64,000 bases of DNA, from positions 1-64,000 of the forward strand of contig CAYGSG010000005.1 of assembly GCA_964352615.1 (NCBI GenBank), read 5' to 3'. The stretch comes from OFTM382 sp964352615 (GTDB lineage Bacteria; Planctomycetota; Phycisphaerae; Phycisphaerales; UBA1924). Each line of letters starts with the position of its first letter. The first letter of the stretch is position 1. The notes beneath the pieces were generated by a model. The model had not been told where the DNA came from and did not search any database. It was given only the letters and a program-made list of their open reading frames with translations. This document shows positions 8,694-17,052 of this stretch, one piece after another. Made by a program: the position numbers and the translations under genes.

Positions 8694-9410
8694 GTGAGCG
8701 ACAGCCCGACCTTCCGAGTGAACTTCAGCCGGCCCATGCCGATCTTCCCGCTCGACTCGGTGGTGTTGCTCCCCCAGCAGGCGATCCCGCTGCACATCTT
8801 CGAATCCAGGTACCGGGCCATGGTCAGCGACTCGCTTGATGGCTCTGGCCAGTTTGCGATGGCGGTGCTGGCGCCTGAGACCAGCGGCGAGCGGGCGAGC
8901 GACGAGTTTGGCCGGGCCGAGGTCAGGCCCAGCGTGTGCGTGGCGCAGATCGCCAAGCACGAGAAACTGCCCGATGGGCGTTACAACATCGTGATCCAGG
9001 GCATCTGCCGGGCCAAGATCGAGCAGGAATCCCCGCCGAGCGTGGACCGGGCGTATCGCACCGCGATGCTCGCGCCGGTGATGAACCAGGACGACCCCGG
9101 CCCCGGGCTCGACCAGCTTCGCAAGTGGGTGACCCACGAACTGGCTGAGGGCTCACTTCGGCATCTGTCCGCTGCGGGCTCGGTGCTCGGGTATTTGCAA
9201 GATGAACAGGTCCCGACCGTGGCCGTCATGGAGCTTGTCGGGTTCGCGCTGACGACCGATCACGAGATTCGTTACAAGCTGCTGAACGAGGCCAGCGTCT
9301 CGGCGCGGGCGGCTCTTTTGCGGGGTGAACTTGCGGGGCTGGGACGATCGCTCGATCTGACAGAGGCTCAGCGGCAGGTCGAGCTGCCCAAGGGTTGCTC
9401 GTGGAACTGA
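8694..9410 (+). CDS. Lon N-terminal (LON substrate-binding) domain protein
   Basis: A 238-residue protein that is only the N-terminal domain of Lon protease. The opening strand PMPIFPLDSVVLLPQQAIPLHIFESRYR is the family hallmark (quoted here in parts: PLDSVVLLP, IPLHIFESRYR). There is no AAA or Ser-Lys protease module, so it is not itself a protease; substrate selection or an adaptor role is inferred. The GTG start follows GAGGAG at a normal distance. It is divergent from queF across 54 bp. Confidence 0.85.
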   Translation: MSDSPTFRVNFSRPMPIFPLDSVVLLPQQAIPLHIFESRYRAMVSDSLDGSGQFAMAVLAPETSGERASDEFGRAEVRPSVCVAQIAKHEKLPDGRYNIVIQGICRAKIEQESPPSVDRAYRTAMLAPVMNQDDPGPGLDQLRKWVTHELAEGSLRHLSAAGSVLGYLQDEQVPTVAVMELVGFALTTDHEIRYKLLNEASVSARAALLRGELAGLGRSLDLTEAQRQVELPKGCSWN

Positions 9411-9500
9411 GCTGATTCGCCAGCGGGCGGGCAGGTTCGGTGAGCGGGAATGCAGAAAACCCGCAGGGCCGCCAGCAGGCCGGGGCGAGATCAGCCGACC

Positions 9501-9671
9501 TAGGATGTGTTGTCGGCTCCGTCCACGCCGTGTGGTGTGGCTACGGATTGTGTTGAACCCTTGCATCGCCCCTTCGGGGCCGCCTTGAGCCATTGAGGCT
9601 CTGGTGAGCAGCGTCCGACCGATGCCCGTGCCGACGGGGTAATCGCGTGCGGAGGCTGCGGAGCGTGAACC
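9501..9671 (+). promoter_or_regulatory. Probable leader region of rpsA
   Basis: The 261 bp before rpsA contain no gene. A TAGGAT hexamer at 9501-9506 could start a leader of about 150 nt. A GCCCC-TTC-GGGGC hairpin lies at 9568-9580, and GGAG at 9659-9662 is near the TTG start. Ribosomal protein S1 autoregulates its translation in E. coli; whether this leader does the same is inference. Confidence 0.35.
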
Positions 9672-11450
9672 TTGATTGACGAGAATCTGATTGCATCGCT
9701 TGGTCTGGTGGACGACGAGACCGAGCAGATGCTCAAGTTGCTGGACGCGGAGAGCACCGACGAGGGTGCGATCAACATGGACTCGCTGCTGGGCGAAGAC
9801 CTGGCAGACCTGGTCCCGGGCCGGCTGATCAAAGGCAAGATCATCGGGTACGCCGGCGACGACGTGGTCATCGAAGTCGGGCTCAAGAGCGAGGGCCTGG
9901 TCGCCAAGAACGAGTTCGACCACATGGAGATCCGCGTCGGCGACATGATCGACGTGCTGCTCGAGTCGCTCGAAGGCGACGGCGGGATCGTGCAGCTCAG
10001 CCGACGCAAGGCCGAACGCATCCTGAACTGGCAGCGCATCACCGACACCTGCAAGGAGGGCGACGAGGTCGAAGGCCTCGTGATGAAGAAGATCAAGGGC
10101 GGCCTGCTCGTGGACATCGGCGTCCCCGTGTTCCTGCCCGCGAGCCAGGTGGACATCCGCCGGCCGCAAGACATCGGCGAGTTCATCGGTCGCCGGCTCC
10201 GCGCGCAGGTGCTCAAGATCGACACCGACAAGCGCAACATCGTTATCTCGCGCCGCAAGCTCATCGAGCAGGAGCGCGAGGAGGCCAAGCGCCGCCTGCT
10301 GGAGCACATCCACGAGGGCGACGTGGTCACCGGTACGGTCAAGAACATCGCCGACTTCGGTGTGTTCGTCGACCTCGGCGGCATCGACGGCCTGCTGCAC
10401 ATCACCGACATGTCGTGGGGCCGTGTGAACCATCCCTCGGACCTGGTCAAAATCGATCAGAAGCTCGAGGTCAAGGTTCTCAACATCGACATGGACAAAG
10501 AGAAGATCGCCCTGGGCCTCAAGCAGAAGGATGCGAGCCCCTGGGAAGAGATCGAGGCCAAGTACCCCGTGGGCAGCCGCGTGAAGGGCGAGGTCGTCAA
10601 CATCATGTCCTACGGCGCGTTCATCCGCCTCGAAGACGGCATCGAGGGCCTGGTCCACATCTCCGAGATGTCATGGACACGCCGGGTCAACCACCCGTCC
10701 GAGGTCGTGGCTCCGGGCGACGCAATCGACGTGGTCATCCTCGAGATCGACAAGAACAAGCAGGAGATCAGCCTCGGCATCAAGCAGACCGAGGTGAACC
10801 CGTGGGAACTGGTCGGCGAGAAGTACCCCCCCGGCACCATCATCGAGGGCGAGGTCCGCAACCTCGCCAACTACGGCGCGTTCGTCGAGATCGAGCCCGG
10901 TATCGATGGCCTGCTCCACGTCAGCGACATGTCATGGACCAAGAAGGTCACGCACCCCAACGAAGCTGTGGCCAAGGGCGACAACGTGCAGTGCGTGGTG
11001 CTCGAAGTCGACAAGGAGAAGCAGCGCATCTCCCTCGGCGTCAAGCAGCTCACTGAGGATCCGTGGCTCGAAGCCATCCCCGGCGCCTACCAGCCCGGCA
11101 TGGTCGTGCGGGGCAAGGTCACCAAGATCACCAACTTCGGCGTGTTCGTCGAGCTTGAGGATGATCTCGAGGGCCTGCTGCACATCTCAGAGCTGGCCGA
11201 CCACAAGGTCGAGAACCCGCAGGATGTCGTCAAGAGCGACGACGAAATCGACGTCAAGATTCTCCGCGTGGACATCTCTGATCGTAAGATCGGGCTCTCG
11301 CTCAAGCGGGCTCAGTGGGGCGATACCACCGGCAGCGACGACTACTCCAACGATAGCGGCGGAGGCGGCCGGCCCGAGCAATTCGGCAGCAGCAGCTCCG
11401 GCGGCATGGGCGACCACGACGCGATGGGCACCGACAAGATCAGCTTCTGA
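9672..11450 (+). CDS. rpsA: 30S ribosomal protein S1
   Basis: A 592-residue protein with six consecutive S1 RNA-binding domains, at roughly residues 50-120, 135-205, 220-290, 305-378, 392-465 and 478-552. Domains 3-6 show the canonical GxVxxIxxFGxFVxL...GLxHISxMSW pattern; 1 and 2 are the divergent ribosome-binding type. The tail is Gly/Ser-rich (SGGGGRPEQFGSSSSGGMG). The start is TTG because an in-frame TGA lies two codons upstream, and the next in-frame ATG would shorten the N-terminus. It brings mRNA to the ribosome. A strong terminator follows. Confidence 0.95.
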   Translation: MIDENLIASLGLVDDETEQMLKLLDAESTDEGAINMDSLLGEDLADLVPGRLIKGKIIGYAGDDVVIEVGLKSEGLVAKNEFDHMEIRVGDMIDVLLESLEGDGGIVQLSRRKAERILNWQRITDTCKEGDEVEGLVMKKIKGGLLVDIGVPVFLPASQVDIRRPQDIGEFIGRRLRAQVLKIDTDKRNIVISRRKLIEQEREEAKRRLLEHIHEGDVVTGTVKNIADFGVFVDLGGIDGLLHITDMSWGRVNHPSDLVKIDQKLEVKVLNIDMDKEKIALGLKQKDASPWEEIEAKYPVGSRVKGEVVNIMSYGAFIRLEDGIEGLVHISEMSWTRRVNHPSEVVAPGDAIDVVILEIDKNKQEISLGIKQTEVNPWELVGEKYPPGTIIEGEVRNLANYGAFVEIEPGIDGLLHVSDMSWTKKVTHPNEAVAKGDNVQCVVLEVDKEKQRISLGVKQLTEDPWLEAIPGAYQPGMVVRGKVTKITNFGVFVELEDDLEGLLHISELADHKVENPQDVVKSDDEIDVKILRVDISDRKIGLSLKRAQWGDTTGSDDYSNDSGGGGRPEQFGSSSSGGMGDHDAMGTDKISF

Positions 11451-11493
11451 TCGAGCGGGGCTCTAGGCCGAGCCATCCTGTGATCCACCCTCG

Positions 11494-11522
11494 ACGCCCC
11501 GGTTCTCCGGGGCGTTGTTTCT
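11494..11522 (+). terminator. Rho-independent terminator of rpsA
   Basis: Perfect 9-bp stem ACGCCCCGG/CCGGGGCGT at 11494-11502 and 11507-11515 with a TTCT loop, followed by TTGTTTCT. It sits between the convergent rpsA and receiver-like genes. Confidence 0.85.
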
Positions 11523-11524
11523 AT

Positions 11525-11890
11525 TCAGGCCTCGGAGTTGAGCTTGATGAGCAGGTCGGGCAGCATCCGGTCGAACGCCCCGCGGGGCAGCACCTCGGCG
11601 GCACCCATCGTTCGGGCGCGGTCCATAGCGTCGGTGTCCATGTGAGGTCCGAAGCAGATCGCACGCACGCCGGTTGCACTGGGCTCGGCAGCGGAGTCTC
11701 GCAAACGGTTCAGCACGTCCCAAATCGCGTCCGCTTGTAGATCGAGCAGGGCTGCGGTGACCTCGCCGTCGGCGAGCCTGGCTTCCAGCATCTCGACGGA
11801 TCGGACCGGGCGGCAGGGCACGCCCAGCGCGTCGGCGGTCGACTTGATCTTGGTGGCCCAGATGAGATCCGACGCGAGATAGACGATCAT
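11525..11890 (-). CDS. Degenerate receiver-like protein
   Basis: A 121-residue single-domain protein with the alternating beta-alpha pattern of a response-regulator receiver. The strand-3 Asp could be the one in TAALLDLQAD, but the acidic pair that normally holds Mg2+ after strand 1 is missing (MIVYLASDLIW), and the end lacks the usual Lys motif (AEVLPRGAFDRML). It is therefore probably not phosphorylated in the standard way. ATG 11890 follows AAGGAAAG; a longer TTG start at 11953 is less likely. Role unknown. Confidence 0.65.
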   Translation of the reverse strand: MIVYLASDLIWATKIKSTADALGVPCRPVRSVEMLEARLADGEVTAALLDLQADAIWDVLNRLRDSAAEPSATGVRAICFGPHMDTDAMDRARTMGAAEVLPRGAFDRMLPDLLIKLNSEA

Positions 11891-12068
11891 GTACTTTCCT
11901 TGTCTGGGGCCACGCCCAAGGTTGTCCGATGTTCCAAATTTGTAGCCCGCCAACGCTCGCAGATGCCGATGAGAGCTTCAGAACGCGCTATCGTTCTCAT
12001 TCTTTACGGATTTGTGCGCACCCCGCGGGTTCGGTTACACGTTTCCCGCATGAGAGACGAGCCAGGCG

Positions 12069-13445
12069 ATGACAACGGCCCAGACACCCGCTAGCAACGT
12101 GATTTCCGAGGCTCGCGATCCCGTCTTCGAGGAACTCGGCTTCCCGACCGACCCGGACAACCTGTACACACAGACCGTCGGTGTGACGCTCAGGGCCGCC
12201 GAACTGCTCGATCTTCGTCACCGCGTGCGGATCATCTGCGCCCAGCCCAAGAACGAGATCATGGTGCACTTCCCCGTCCGCATGGACGACGGGCACCACC
12301 GGCTGTTCAAGGGCTACCGCGTGCAGCACAACAACGTGCTCGGCCCGTACAAGGGCGGTGTGCGGTTCCATCCCGAGGTCCACCTTGATGACGTCAAGAG
12401 CCTTGCGCTGCTCATGACCATGAAGTGCTCGCTCGTGCGCATCCCCTTTGGCGGCGGCAAGGGCGGCGTGAAGGTCGATCCCCGCGAGCACACGCCCGAT
12501 GAGATGCAGCGGATTACCCGACGGTTCGCCAGTGCCATCAGCCCGTTCATCGGGCCTGATTACGACATCCCCGCGCCCGACGTCGGCACCAACGCCCAGA
12601 CCATGGCGTGGTTCGCCGACACCTACATGATGAGCCAGCCGCAGTCCAACACGCAGGACGCGCTGCGCATCGTCACCGGCAAGCCCGTCGAGTTTGGTGG
12701 CTCGCTCGGCCGCGAGAAGGCGACCGGGCAGGGTGTGGTTGACGTCGTCGTCGAGATGCTCCCCGAGTTCAACCTGTCGATCGAGGGCATGCGCGTCAGC
12801 GTGCTGGGCTTTGGCAACGTGGGCTCGTGGGCGGCTCGGATCTTGGCCGACATGGGCGCGAAGGTCGTCGCGGTCATGGACCACACGGGCGGCCTCCGCA
12901 ACGACGATGGGTTCGACTGCGAGGCGCTCGCTGCTCACACCGCCAAAGCCGGCGGCGTCGCGGGCTTCGGCCAGGACGGCGCTTCGGGTTCGGGTCAGAA
13001 CGCTGCGCAAGGCGGCCAGGCCATCAGCGAGGACGAGTTCTACCAGACCCCTGTCGATGTGTTTATTCCCGCGGCGCTCGAACAGATGATCAAGCAGCGG
13101 CAGGCTTCGATGATGGACTGCAAGATTGTCGCCGAGGGCGCCAACTCGCCGTGCGATCCGTCGGGCGACCGCGAGTTGCAGCGTCGAGGCATCGAGGTGC
13201 TGCCCGCCATCCTCGCCAACGCGGGCGGCGTGACCGTGTCGTACTTCGAGTGGGTGCAAAACAAGTCGTGTGTCATCTGGGATGCCGAGCACGTGGACAC
13301 CGAACTCAACCGCCACATGGTCATGGCGGCTCGGCGCACGCGACTGGCGCGCCAGCGGTTCAAGTGCGACATGCGGACTGCTGCGTTCGCGGCGGCGCTC
13401 GAGCACATCGGCAAGACCTACGACGTGCGCGGCATCTTCCCGTAA
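12069..13445 (+). CDS. Glutamate dehydrogenase, NAD-type (Glu/Leu/Phe/Val dehydrogenase family)
   Basis: A 458-residue enzyme that interconverts glutamate and 2-oxoglutarate plus ammonia. The substrate domain has GPYKGGVRFHP and the catalytic-lysine segment FGGGKGGVKVDP. The Rossmann fold has LGFGNVGSWAA, typical of NAD-dependent members. The closing helix has ANAGGVTVSYFEWVQN. A Gly/Gln/Ser-rich insert (GFGQDGASGSGQNAAQGGQ) at ~299-317 is unusual. A second, NADP-type dehydrogenase lies at 32855, so this one probably serves glutamate breakdown. Confidence 0.9.
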   Translation: MTTAQTPASNVISEARDPVFEELGFPTDPDNLYTQTVGVTLRAAELLDLRHRVRIICAQPKNEIMVHFPVRMDDGHHRLFKGYRVQHNNVLGPYKGGVRFHPEVHLDDVKSLALLMTMKCSLVRIPFGGGKGGVKVDPREHTPDEMQRITRRFASAISPFIGPDYDIPAPDVGTNAQTMAWFADTYMMSQPQSNTQDALRIVTGKPVEFGGSLGREKATGQGVVDVVVEMLPEFNLSIEGMRVSVLGFGNVGSWAARILADMGAKVVAVMDHTGGLRNDDGFDCEALAAHTAKAGGVAGFGQDGASGSGQNAAQGGQAISEDEFYQTPVDVFIPAALEQMIKQRQASMMDCKIVAEGANSPCDPSGDRELQRRGIEVLPAILANAGGVTVSYFEWVQNKSCVIWDAEHVDTELNRHMVMAARRTRLARQRFKCDMRTAAFAAALEHIGKTYDVRGIFP

Positions 13446-13504
13446 ACCGCCGGGCCGAACGGCTCGTCCAGCCACAACCGACCAGCCACAACAGGAGACC
13501 GCAC

Positions 13505-14275
13505 ATGGGCAGCCTTGATGGCCGCGTTGCCTTGGTGACCGGGGCCAGCGCTGGCATCGGTGAAGCGACGGCCCGCGCTTTCGTCGAGGCGGGAGCGTGT
13601 GTCGTGGTCAACGCTCGGCGGAGCGATCGACTCAAAGCGCTCCGCAACGAGCTAGGCGCCGAGCACGTCGCGCTGTGCGAGGGCGATGCCTCGGACCCTG
13701 GTGTCATCGCGGCCATGCTGGCTACCGCCAAAGGCGTGTTCGGCTCCGTTGCTGATCTTGTGGTTGTCAACGCCGGGCGTGGTCTGGCGGGCAGCGTGCT
13801 GACGAGCGACCCCGCGCAGTGGGACGACATGATCCGCGTCAACCTCGCGGGCGCTGCCCATCTCATGCGGCAGGCATCCGAGGCCATGCTCGCCGACATC
13901 GACGAGCGAGGCGATTGGCTCAGCCACCCGCACGACATCGTGGTGCTCGGCTCGACCGTTGGCCGGCATATCTCGCCTTTCAGTTCCATGTACGGCTCGA
14001 CCAAGTTCGGCGTGGGCTCGCTCGCCGAGGCCCTTCGGCGGGAGGTCGGTCCCAGGGGCATCCGCGTTTCGCTTCTTGAGCCCGGCATCGTGCGGACCGA
14101 GTTTCAGCAGGTCGCGGGCTACGACCCCGAGAGTTTCGGGGCTCTGATGGACAAGTTCGGCCCGGTTCTGGACCCGAGCGACATCGCCCGGATGATCCGG
14201 TTCATCGCTGAGCAGCCCAGCCACGTGGCGATTGGGGATGTCGTGATCCGGGGCACGCGCCAGGACTATCCCTAG
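13505..14275 (+). CDS. Short-chain dehydrogenase/reductase
   Basis: A 256-residue classical SDR. The cofactor motif is TGASAGIG, the NAG motif appears as VVNAGRG, and the catalytic Ser and Tyr-x3-Lys are in LGSTVG and MYGSTK. The Arg in VVNARRSDR after strand 2 favours NADP(H). The closest character is the YdfG/sepiapterin-reductase-like group of broad specificity. ATG 13505 follows AGGAG. It lies 59 bp after the glutamate dehydrogenase gene and may be cotranscribed. The substrate cannot be read from the sequence. Confidence 0.85.
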   Translation: MGSLDGRVALVTGASAGIGEATARAFVEAGACVVVNARRSDRLKALRNELGAEHVALCEGDASDPGVIAAMLATAKGVFGSVADLVVVNAGRGLAGSVLTSDPAQWDDMIRVNLAGAAHLMRQASEAMLADIDERGDWLSHPHDIVVLGSTVGRHISPFSSMYGSTKFGVGSLAEALRREVGPRGIRVSLLEPGIVRTEFQQVAGYDPESFGALMDKFGPVLDPSDIARMIRFIAEQPSHVAIGDVVIRGTRQDYP

Positions 14276-14371
14276 GCCTGCGAGGGTTGAGAAGCTGTTC
14301 GCCAGAATCCGGGGAAGCCCGGGGCTGCAACGCGAGTACGCTAAGCCGGAACAATCGCAGATAGGTTTGCG

Positions 14372-14434
14372 TACACTTACTTGAGGGCATGGGTTCCCAT
14401 GCCCGCTAGCATCGAATGGGGCTCGGTGAGCCCC
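14372..14434 (+). promoter_or_regulatory. Promoter hexamer and two leader hairpins before the glycine-zipper gene
   Basis: TACACT at 14372-14377 would start RNA near 14384. Immediately there, at 14385-14404, is a perfect 9-bp inverted repeat, GGGCATGGG-TT-CCCATGCCC. A second hairpin, GGGGCT/AGCCCC, lies at about 14418-14434, just before the AAGGAG. The transcript would begin with a hairpin, which could stabilise it. Confidence 0.4.
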
Positions 14435-14451
14435 GACGCAAGGAGCGAGCC

Positions 14452-14727
14452 ATGAACAGGCGCAGAACGATCAGCAGGGCGGCAGTGGTTGGTGCGGGCA
14501 CCGCATTGCTGCTGATTTCCACGGGTTGCAACAACGCGGGCGAGGGCGCCCTTACCGGCGCGGGCCTTGGCGCTCTGGGCGGCCTAGCCATCGGCTCGGT
14601 GACCGGTAGCGCCGGCGCGGGTGCTGCCATCGGCGCCGTCGCGGGCGGCGTGGGCGGCGCGGTCATCGGCGACCAGAACGAGCGGCGCGACAAGCGCGAT
14701 CGTGTTCGCGGCCACGACGAGTGGTAA
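14452..14727 (+). CDS. Glycine-zipper lipoprotein
   Basis: A 91-residue lipoprotein. Residues 1-25 form a type II signal with lipobox ISTGC. Residues ~33-75 are GxxxG-type glycine-zipper repeats (TGAGLGALGGLAIGSVTG, GAAIGAVAGGVGGAVIG), which pack as membrane-inserting hairpins in OmpA-associated and Rcs-type outer membrane proteins. The tail is charged (DQNERRDKRDR). ATG 14452 follows AAGGAG. The stop overlaps the start of the endonuclease IV gene. It is probably a structural or stress protein of the outer membrane. Confidence 0.85.
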   Translation: MNRRRTISRAAVVGAGTALLLISTGCNNAGEGALTGAGLGALGGLAIGSVTGSAGAGAAIGAVAGGVGGAVIGDQNERRDKRDRVRGHDEW

Positions 14728-15680
14728 ACCGGTCGCCCTTCAAATCAGCTTCCAAACGATCGGCCCAGCCAGCAATCCTGCTGGTTGGGTCGCATTTGTC
14801 GGTTGCGGGCGGCATGCACCTCGCATTGCTCGAAGCCGAGCGACTCGGGCTCGACTGCGTGCAGGTGTTCACCAAGAACCAGCGGCAATGGAAGGCCAAG
14901 CCGCTCGACCCGGACGCTGTCTCGGAGTGGACCGCCGAGGTAGCCCGTCTCGGTTGGCAGGACCGAACCGTCAGCCACGCGAGCTACCTGATCAACCTGG
15001 CAAGCCCGGACGATGCGTTGTGGCGCAAATCAATCGACCTGATGCGCGTCGAACTCGAACGCTGCGAGGCGCTGGGCATCCCGAATCTCGTGCATCATCC
15101 GGGTGCGTTTACGACCTCGGATGAGCAGGCGGGGCTCACCCGCATCGTGGAGGCCTACGCGGAGTTGTTCAAGCAGACGGCTGGCTTTGCAACCGTGAGC
15201 TGCCTTGAAAACACCGTCGGCTCGGGGTCGAACCTCGGCGGGCCGTTCGAGCACCTGGGCGAGCTGCGCACGCGGATCGTCGAGGCGACCGGCGAAGATG
15301 CCCGTATCGGGTACTGCATCGATACCTGCCACGCGCACGCGGCGGGCTGCGACCTCTCGACGAGAGCTGGTGCCGATGCGGCGCTCGATGCGTTCGACCG
15401 CATCGCGGGGCTAACCAACATCCGGGTGCTGCATCTCAATGACTCGATGGGCGGCGTAGCCAGCCACCGGGACCGCCACGCCCACATCGGCGAGGGCACG
15501 ATCGGCGTGAGCACACGCGGCTCGGCGCTGGCCAACAGCGGGTTCGCAGCGGTCGTCAACCGGCCCGAGCTTCGGGGCGTGCCGATGATCCTTGAAACGC
15601 CCAAGGGCGAGACCGAGGCGGGCACGGCGTTCGACACGCTCAACGTGCGCCGGCTCCGCAAACTCGTTGATATTCCATGA
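14721..15680 (+). CDS. nfo: Endonuclease IV (AP endonuclease)
   Basis: A 319-residue TIM-barrel apurinic/apyrimidinic endonuclease with all metal-site motifs: GSHLSVAGG, VSHASYLINLA, NLVHHPGAF, SCLENTVGSG, GYCIDTCHAHAAG, HLNDS, HRDRHAHIGEG and ILETPK. It incises DNA 5' of abasic sites in base-excision repair. The N-terminus is ~20 residues longer than usual and basic. GTG 14721 overlaps the previous stop codon. There is no later ATG/GTG before the GSHLS motif, so this start is accepted with reserve. Confidence 0.93.
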   Translation: MVNRSPFKSASKRSAQPAILLVGSHLSVAGGMHLALLEAERLGLDCVQVFTKNQRQWKAKPLDPDAVSEWTAEVARLGWQDRTVSHASYLINLASPDDALWRKSIDLMRVELERCEALGIPNLVHHPGAFTTSDEQAGLTRIVEAYAELFKQTAGFATVSCLENTVGSGSNLGGPFEHLGELRTRIVEATGEDARIGYCIDTCHAHAAGCDLSTRAGADAALDAFDRIAGLTNIRVLHLNDSMGGVASHRDRHAHIGEGTIGVSTRGSALANSGFAAVVNRPELRGVPMILETPKGETEAGTAFDTLNVRRLRKLVDIP

Positions 15681-15775
15681 CAACCCCCGTCTGAGCCGAT
15701 GGATGGGACTCAGCGAGCGAACCCGCGGGCGTCCAACTCGGTACGACCCGGAACCACGATGCAGCGGAGATGAGC

Positions 15776-16792
15776 ATGCCTTGGCCCAGAAGCGGCGCGA
15801 TTCTGATCGGTTTAACAGTGCTCGCCGCCGGGCTGATGGGCTGCGCCTCATCATCAGAAACCGCGGGTGGCTCGGATGACGCGGCGCCAGCGCCAGCCAA
15901 CACCGGGCGTGACACGGGCGGCGCCGTCACACGGGGCGATGAACTGCTCCAGCAGGGCGCACTCGAAGCAGCATTGGCCGAGTTTGAGCGGGTCATCGAG
16001 ACCAACCCCGAGGTCACGCTCGCGTACATGCGGGCGGGCGATATCTACCGCCAGCAGGGCGACTTCGAGACCGCCGAGCGGCGGTACGGTCGCGCGGCCC
16101 AGATCGAGCCGCAGAACTTCGATGCCCAGTACCTGCACGGCCTGACGCTGCAACTGCTCTCCCGGATGGACGATGCGGTGCGCGCGTACCTGCGTGCGCT
16201 ATCGGTTCGGCCCGACGACTTCAACGCAAACCTGAATCTGGGCACCGCGTTTTTGCAACTCGGTGAGCCCGAGCAGGGGTTGCCCTACGCGCTGCGTGCG
16301 ACCGAGATCAGGTCTACCGACGGCCCGGCGCGGGTGAACCTGGGCGCGACATACGCGGCGCTCGACCGGCATGCCGAGGCCGTGCGCGAGTACGAGAGCG
16401 CGTCAGAACTCATGACGCTCGGCCCGGAACTGCTTGTGAACCTCGCCGAGAGCCAGGGCCAGCTTGGCCGATACGCCCAGATGGAGGGCACGCTTCGGCA
16501 GGTCGTTCGGATGGACCCGTCGGCGAGCGTGTGGGAGCGGCTGGGCAGCGCGCAGTTCAGGAGCCGGCGCTACCAGGACGCGCTGGAGAGCTTCTCGACC
16601 GCGGTTAGCACGGACCCGAACCACTACCCCGCGCACAACGGGGTCGGGGTGTGCCTGCTGAACCGGTACCTGTGGTCGGGCAAAACCGACACCGCCGCTC
16701 TCGATGGAGCGATGGCCGCGATGCGAACGAGTTTGACGATCCGACGTGACCAGCCGAGGATTCTCGAACTGCTCAGCCGCTACGGCCGCTGA
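15776..16792 (+). CDS. TPR-repeat lipoprotein
   Basis: A 338-residue lipoprotein: signal peptide with lipobox LMGCA, a low-complexity Ala/Asp/Gly linker to ~50, then about seven tetratricopeptide repeats (for example ALAEFERVIETNPEVTLAYM and NLNLGTAFLQLGEPEQG). ATG 15776 is preferred over 15770 because GGAG at 15766-15769 would abut the first but is 6 nt from the second. TPR lipoproteins of this kind act as scaffolds in envelope assembly (PilF/NlpI-like). No partner gene is adjacent. Confidence 0.8.
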   Translation: MPWPRSGAILIGLTVLAAGLMGCASSSETAGGSDDAAPAPANTGRDTGGAVTRGDELLQQGALEAALAEFERVIETNPEVTLAYMRAGDIYRQQGDFETAERRYGRAAQIEPQNFDAQYLHGLTLQLLSRMDDAVRAYLRALSVRPDDFNANLNLGTAFLQLGEPEQGLPYALRATEIRSTDGPARVNLGATYAALDRHAEAVREYESASELMTLGPELLVNLAESQGQLGRYAQMEGTLRQVVRMDPSASVWERLGSAQFRSRRYQDALESFSTAVSTDPNHYPAHNGVGVCLLNRYLWSGKTDTAALDGAMAAMRTSLTIRRDQPRILELLSRYGR

Positions 16793-16807
16793 GGCGTTGA
16801 CTCACAT

Positions 16808-16891
16808 TCAGAGCAGCGTGAGGTAGCTGAGCAGGGAGAGCAGGGCGATTCGCTTCTGGGTGTCGGTGAGCTTGAGGAGCAGGGTCGTCAT
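16808..16891 (-). CDS. Small leucine-rich protein (27 residues)
   Basis: A short ORF of 27 codons on the minus strand inside the 260-bp spacer between two plus-strand genes. AGGAG lies 8 nt before the ATG, in a purine-rich context. The peptide starts MTTLLLKLTDTQKRIALLS and ends SYLTLL. Eleven of 27 residues are Leu, with Lys, Arg and Asp in the centre, so it could form an amphipathic or membrane-lying helix. A TATGAC hexamer is present upstream on the minus strand. A small membrane protein or a type I toxin-like peptide are possibilities. I know no homologue. Confidence 0.45.
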   Translation of the reverse strand: MTTLLLKLTDTQKRIALLSLLSYLTLL

Positions 16892-17040
16892 CTTTGATTT
16901 CTCCTGGCTCCACCCTCGCGGCTCTGCGGGGTGATGCCTTCGCAGGGTCATAGTTCAAGCCGCGTGCCAGAGGCTGGCTCTCGCAAGGCAGGCCCGCTTG
17001 CAATGCATGAGAGCGGTTCTTGACCGGGCCTGTCCGAGAA

Positions 17041-17046
17041 TACACT
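17041..17046 (+). promoter_or_regulatory. Putative -10 of the leaderless gene at 17053
   Basis: TACACT 6 nt before GTG 17053, with TTGACC 15 bp further upstream at 17020-17025. There is no Shine-Dalgarno. Confidence 0.5.
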
Positions 17047-17052
17047 CTTGGC

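Noticed and set aside
9153..10658. Long minus-strand frame antisense to rpsA
   Set aside because: Asp/Val/Leu/His repeats mirror the S1 repeats on the other strand.
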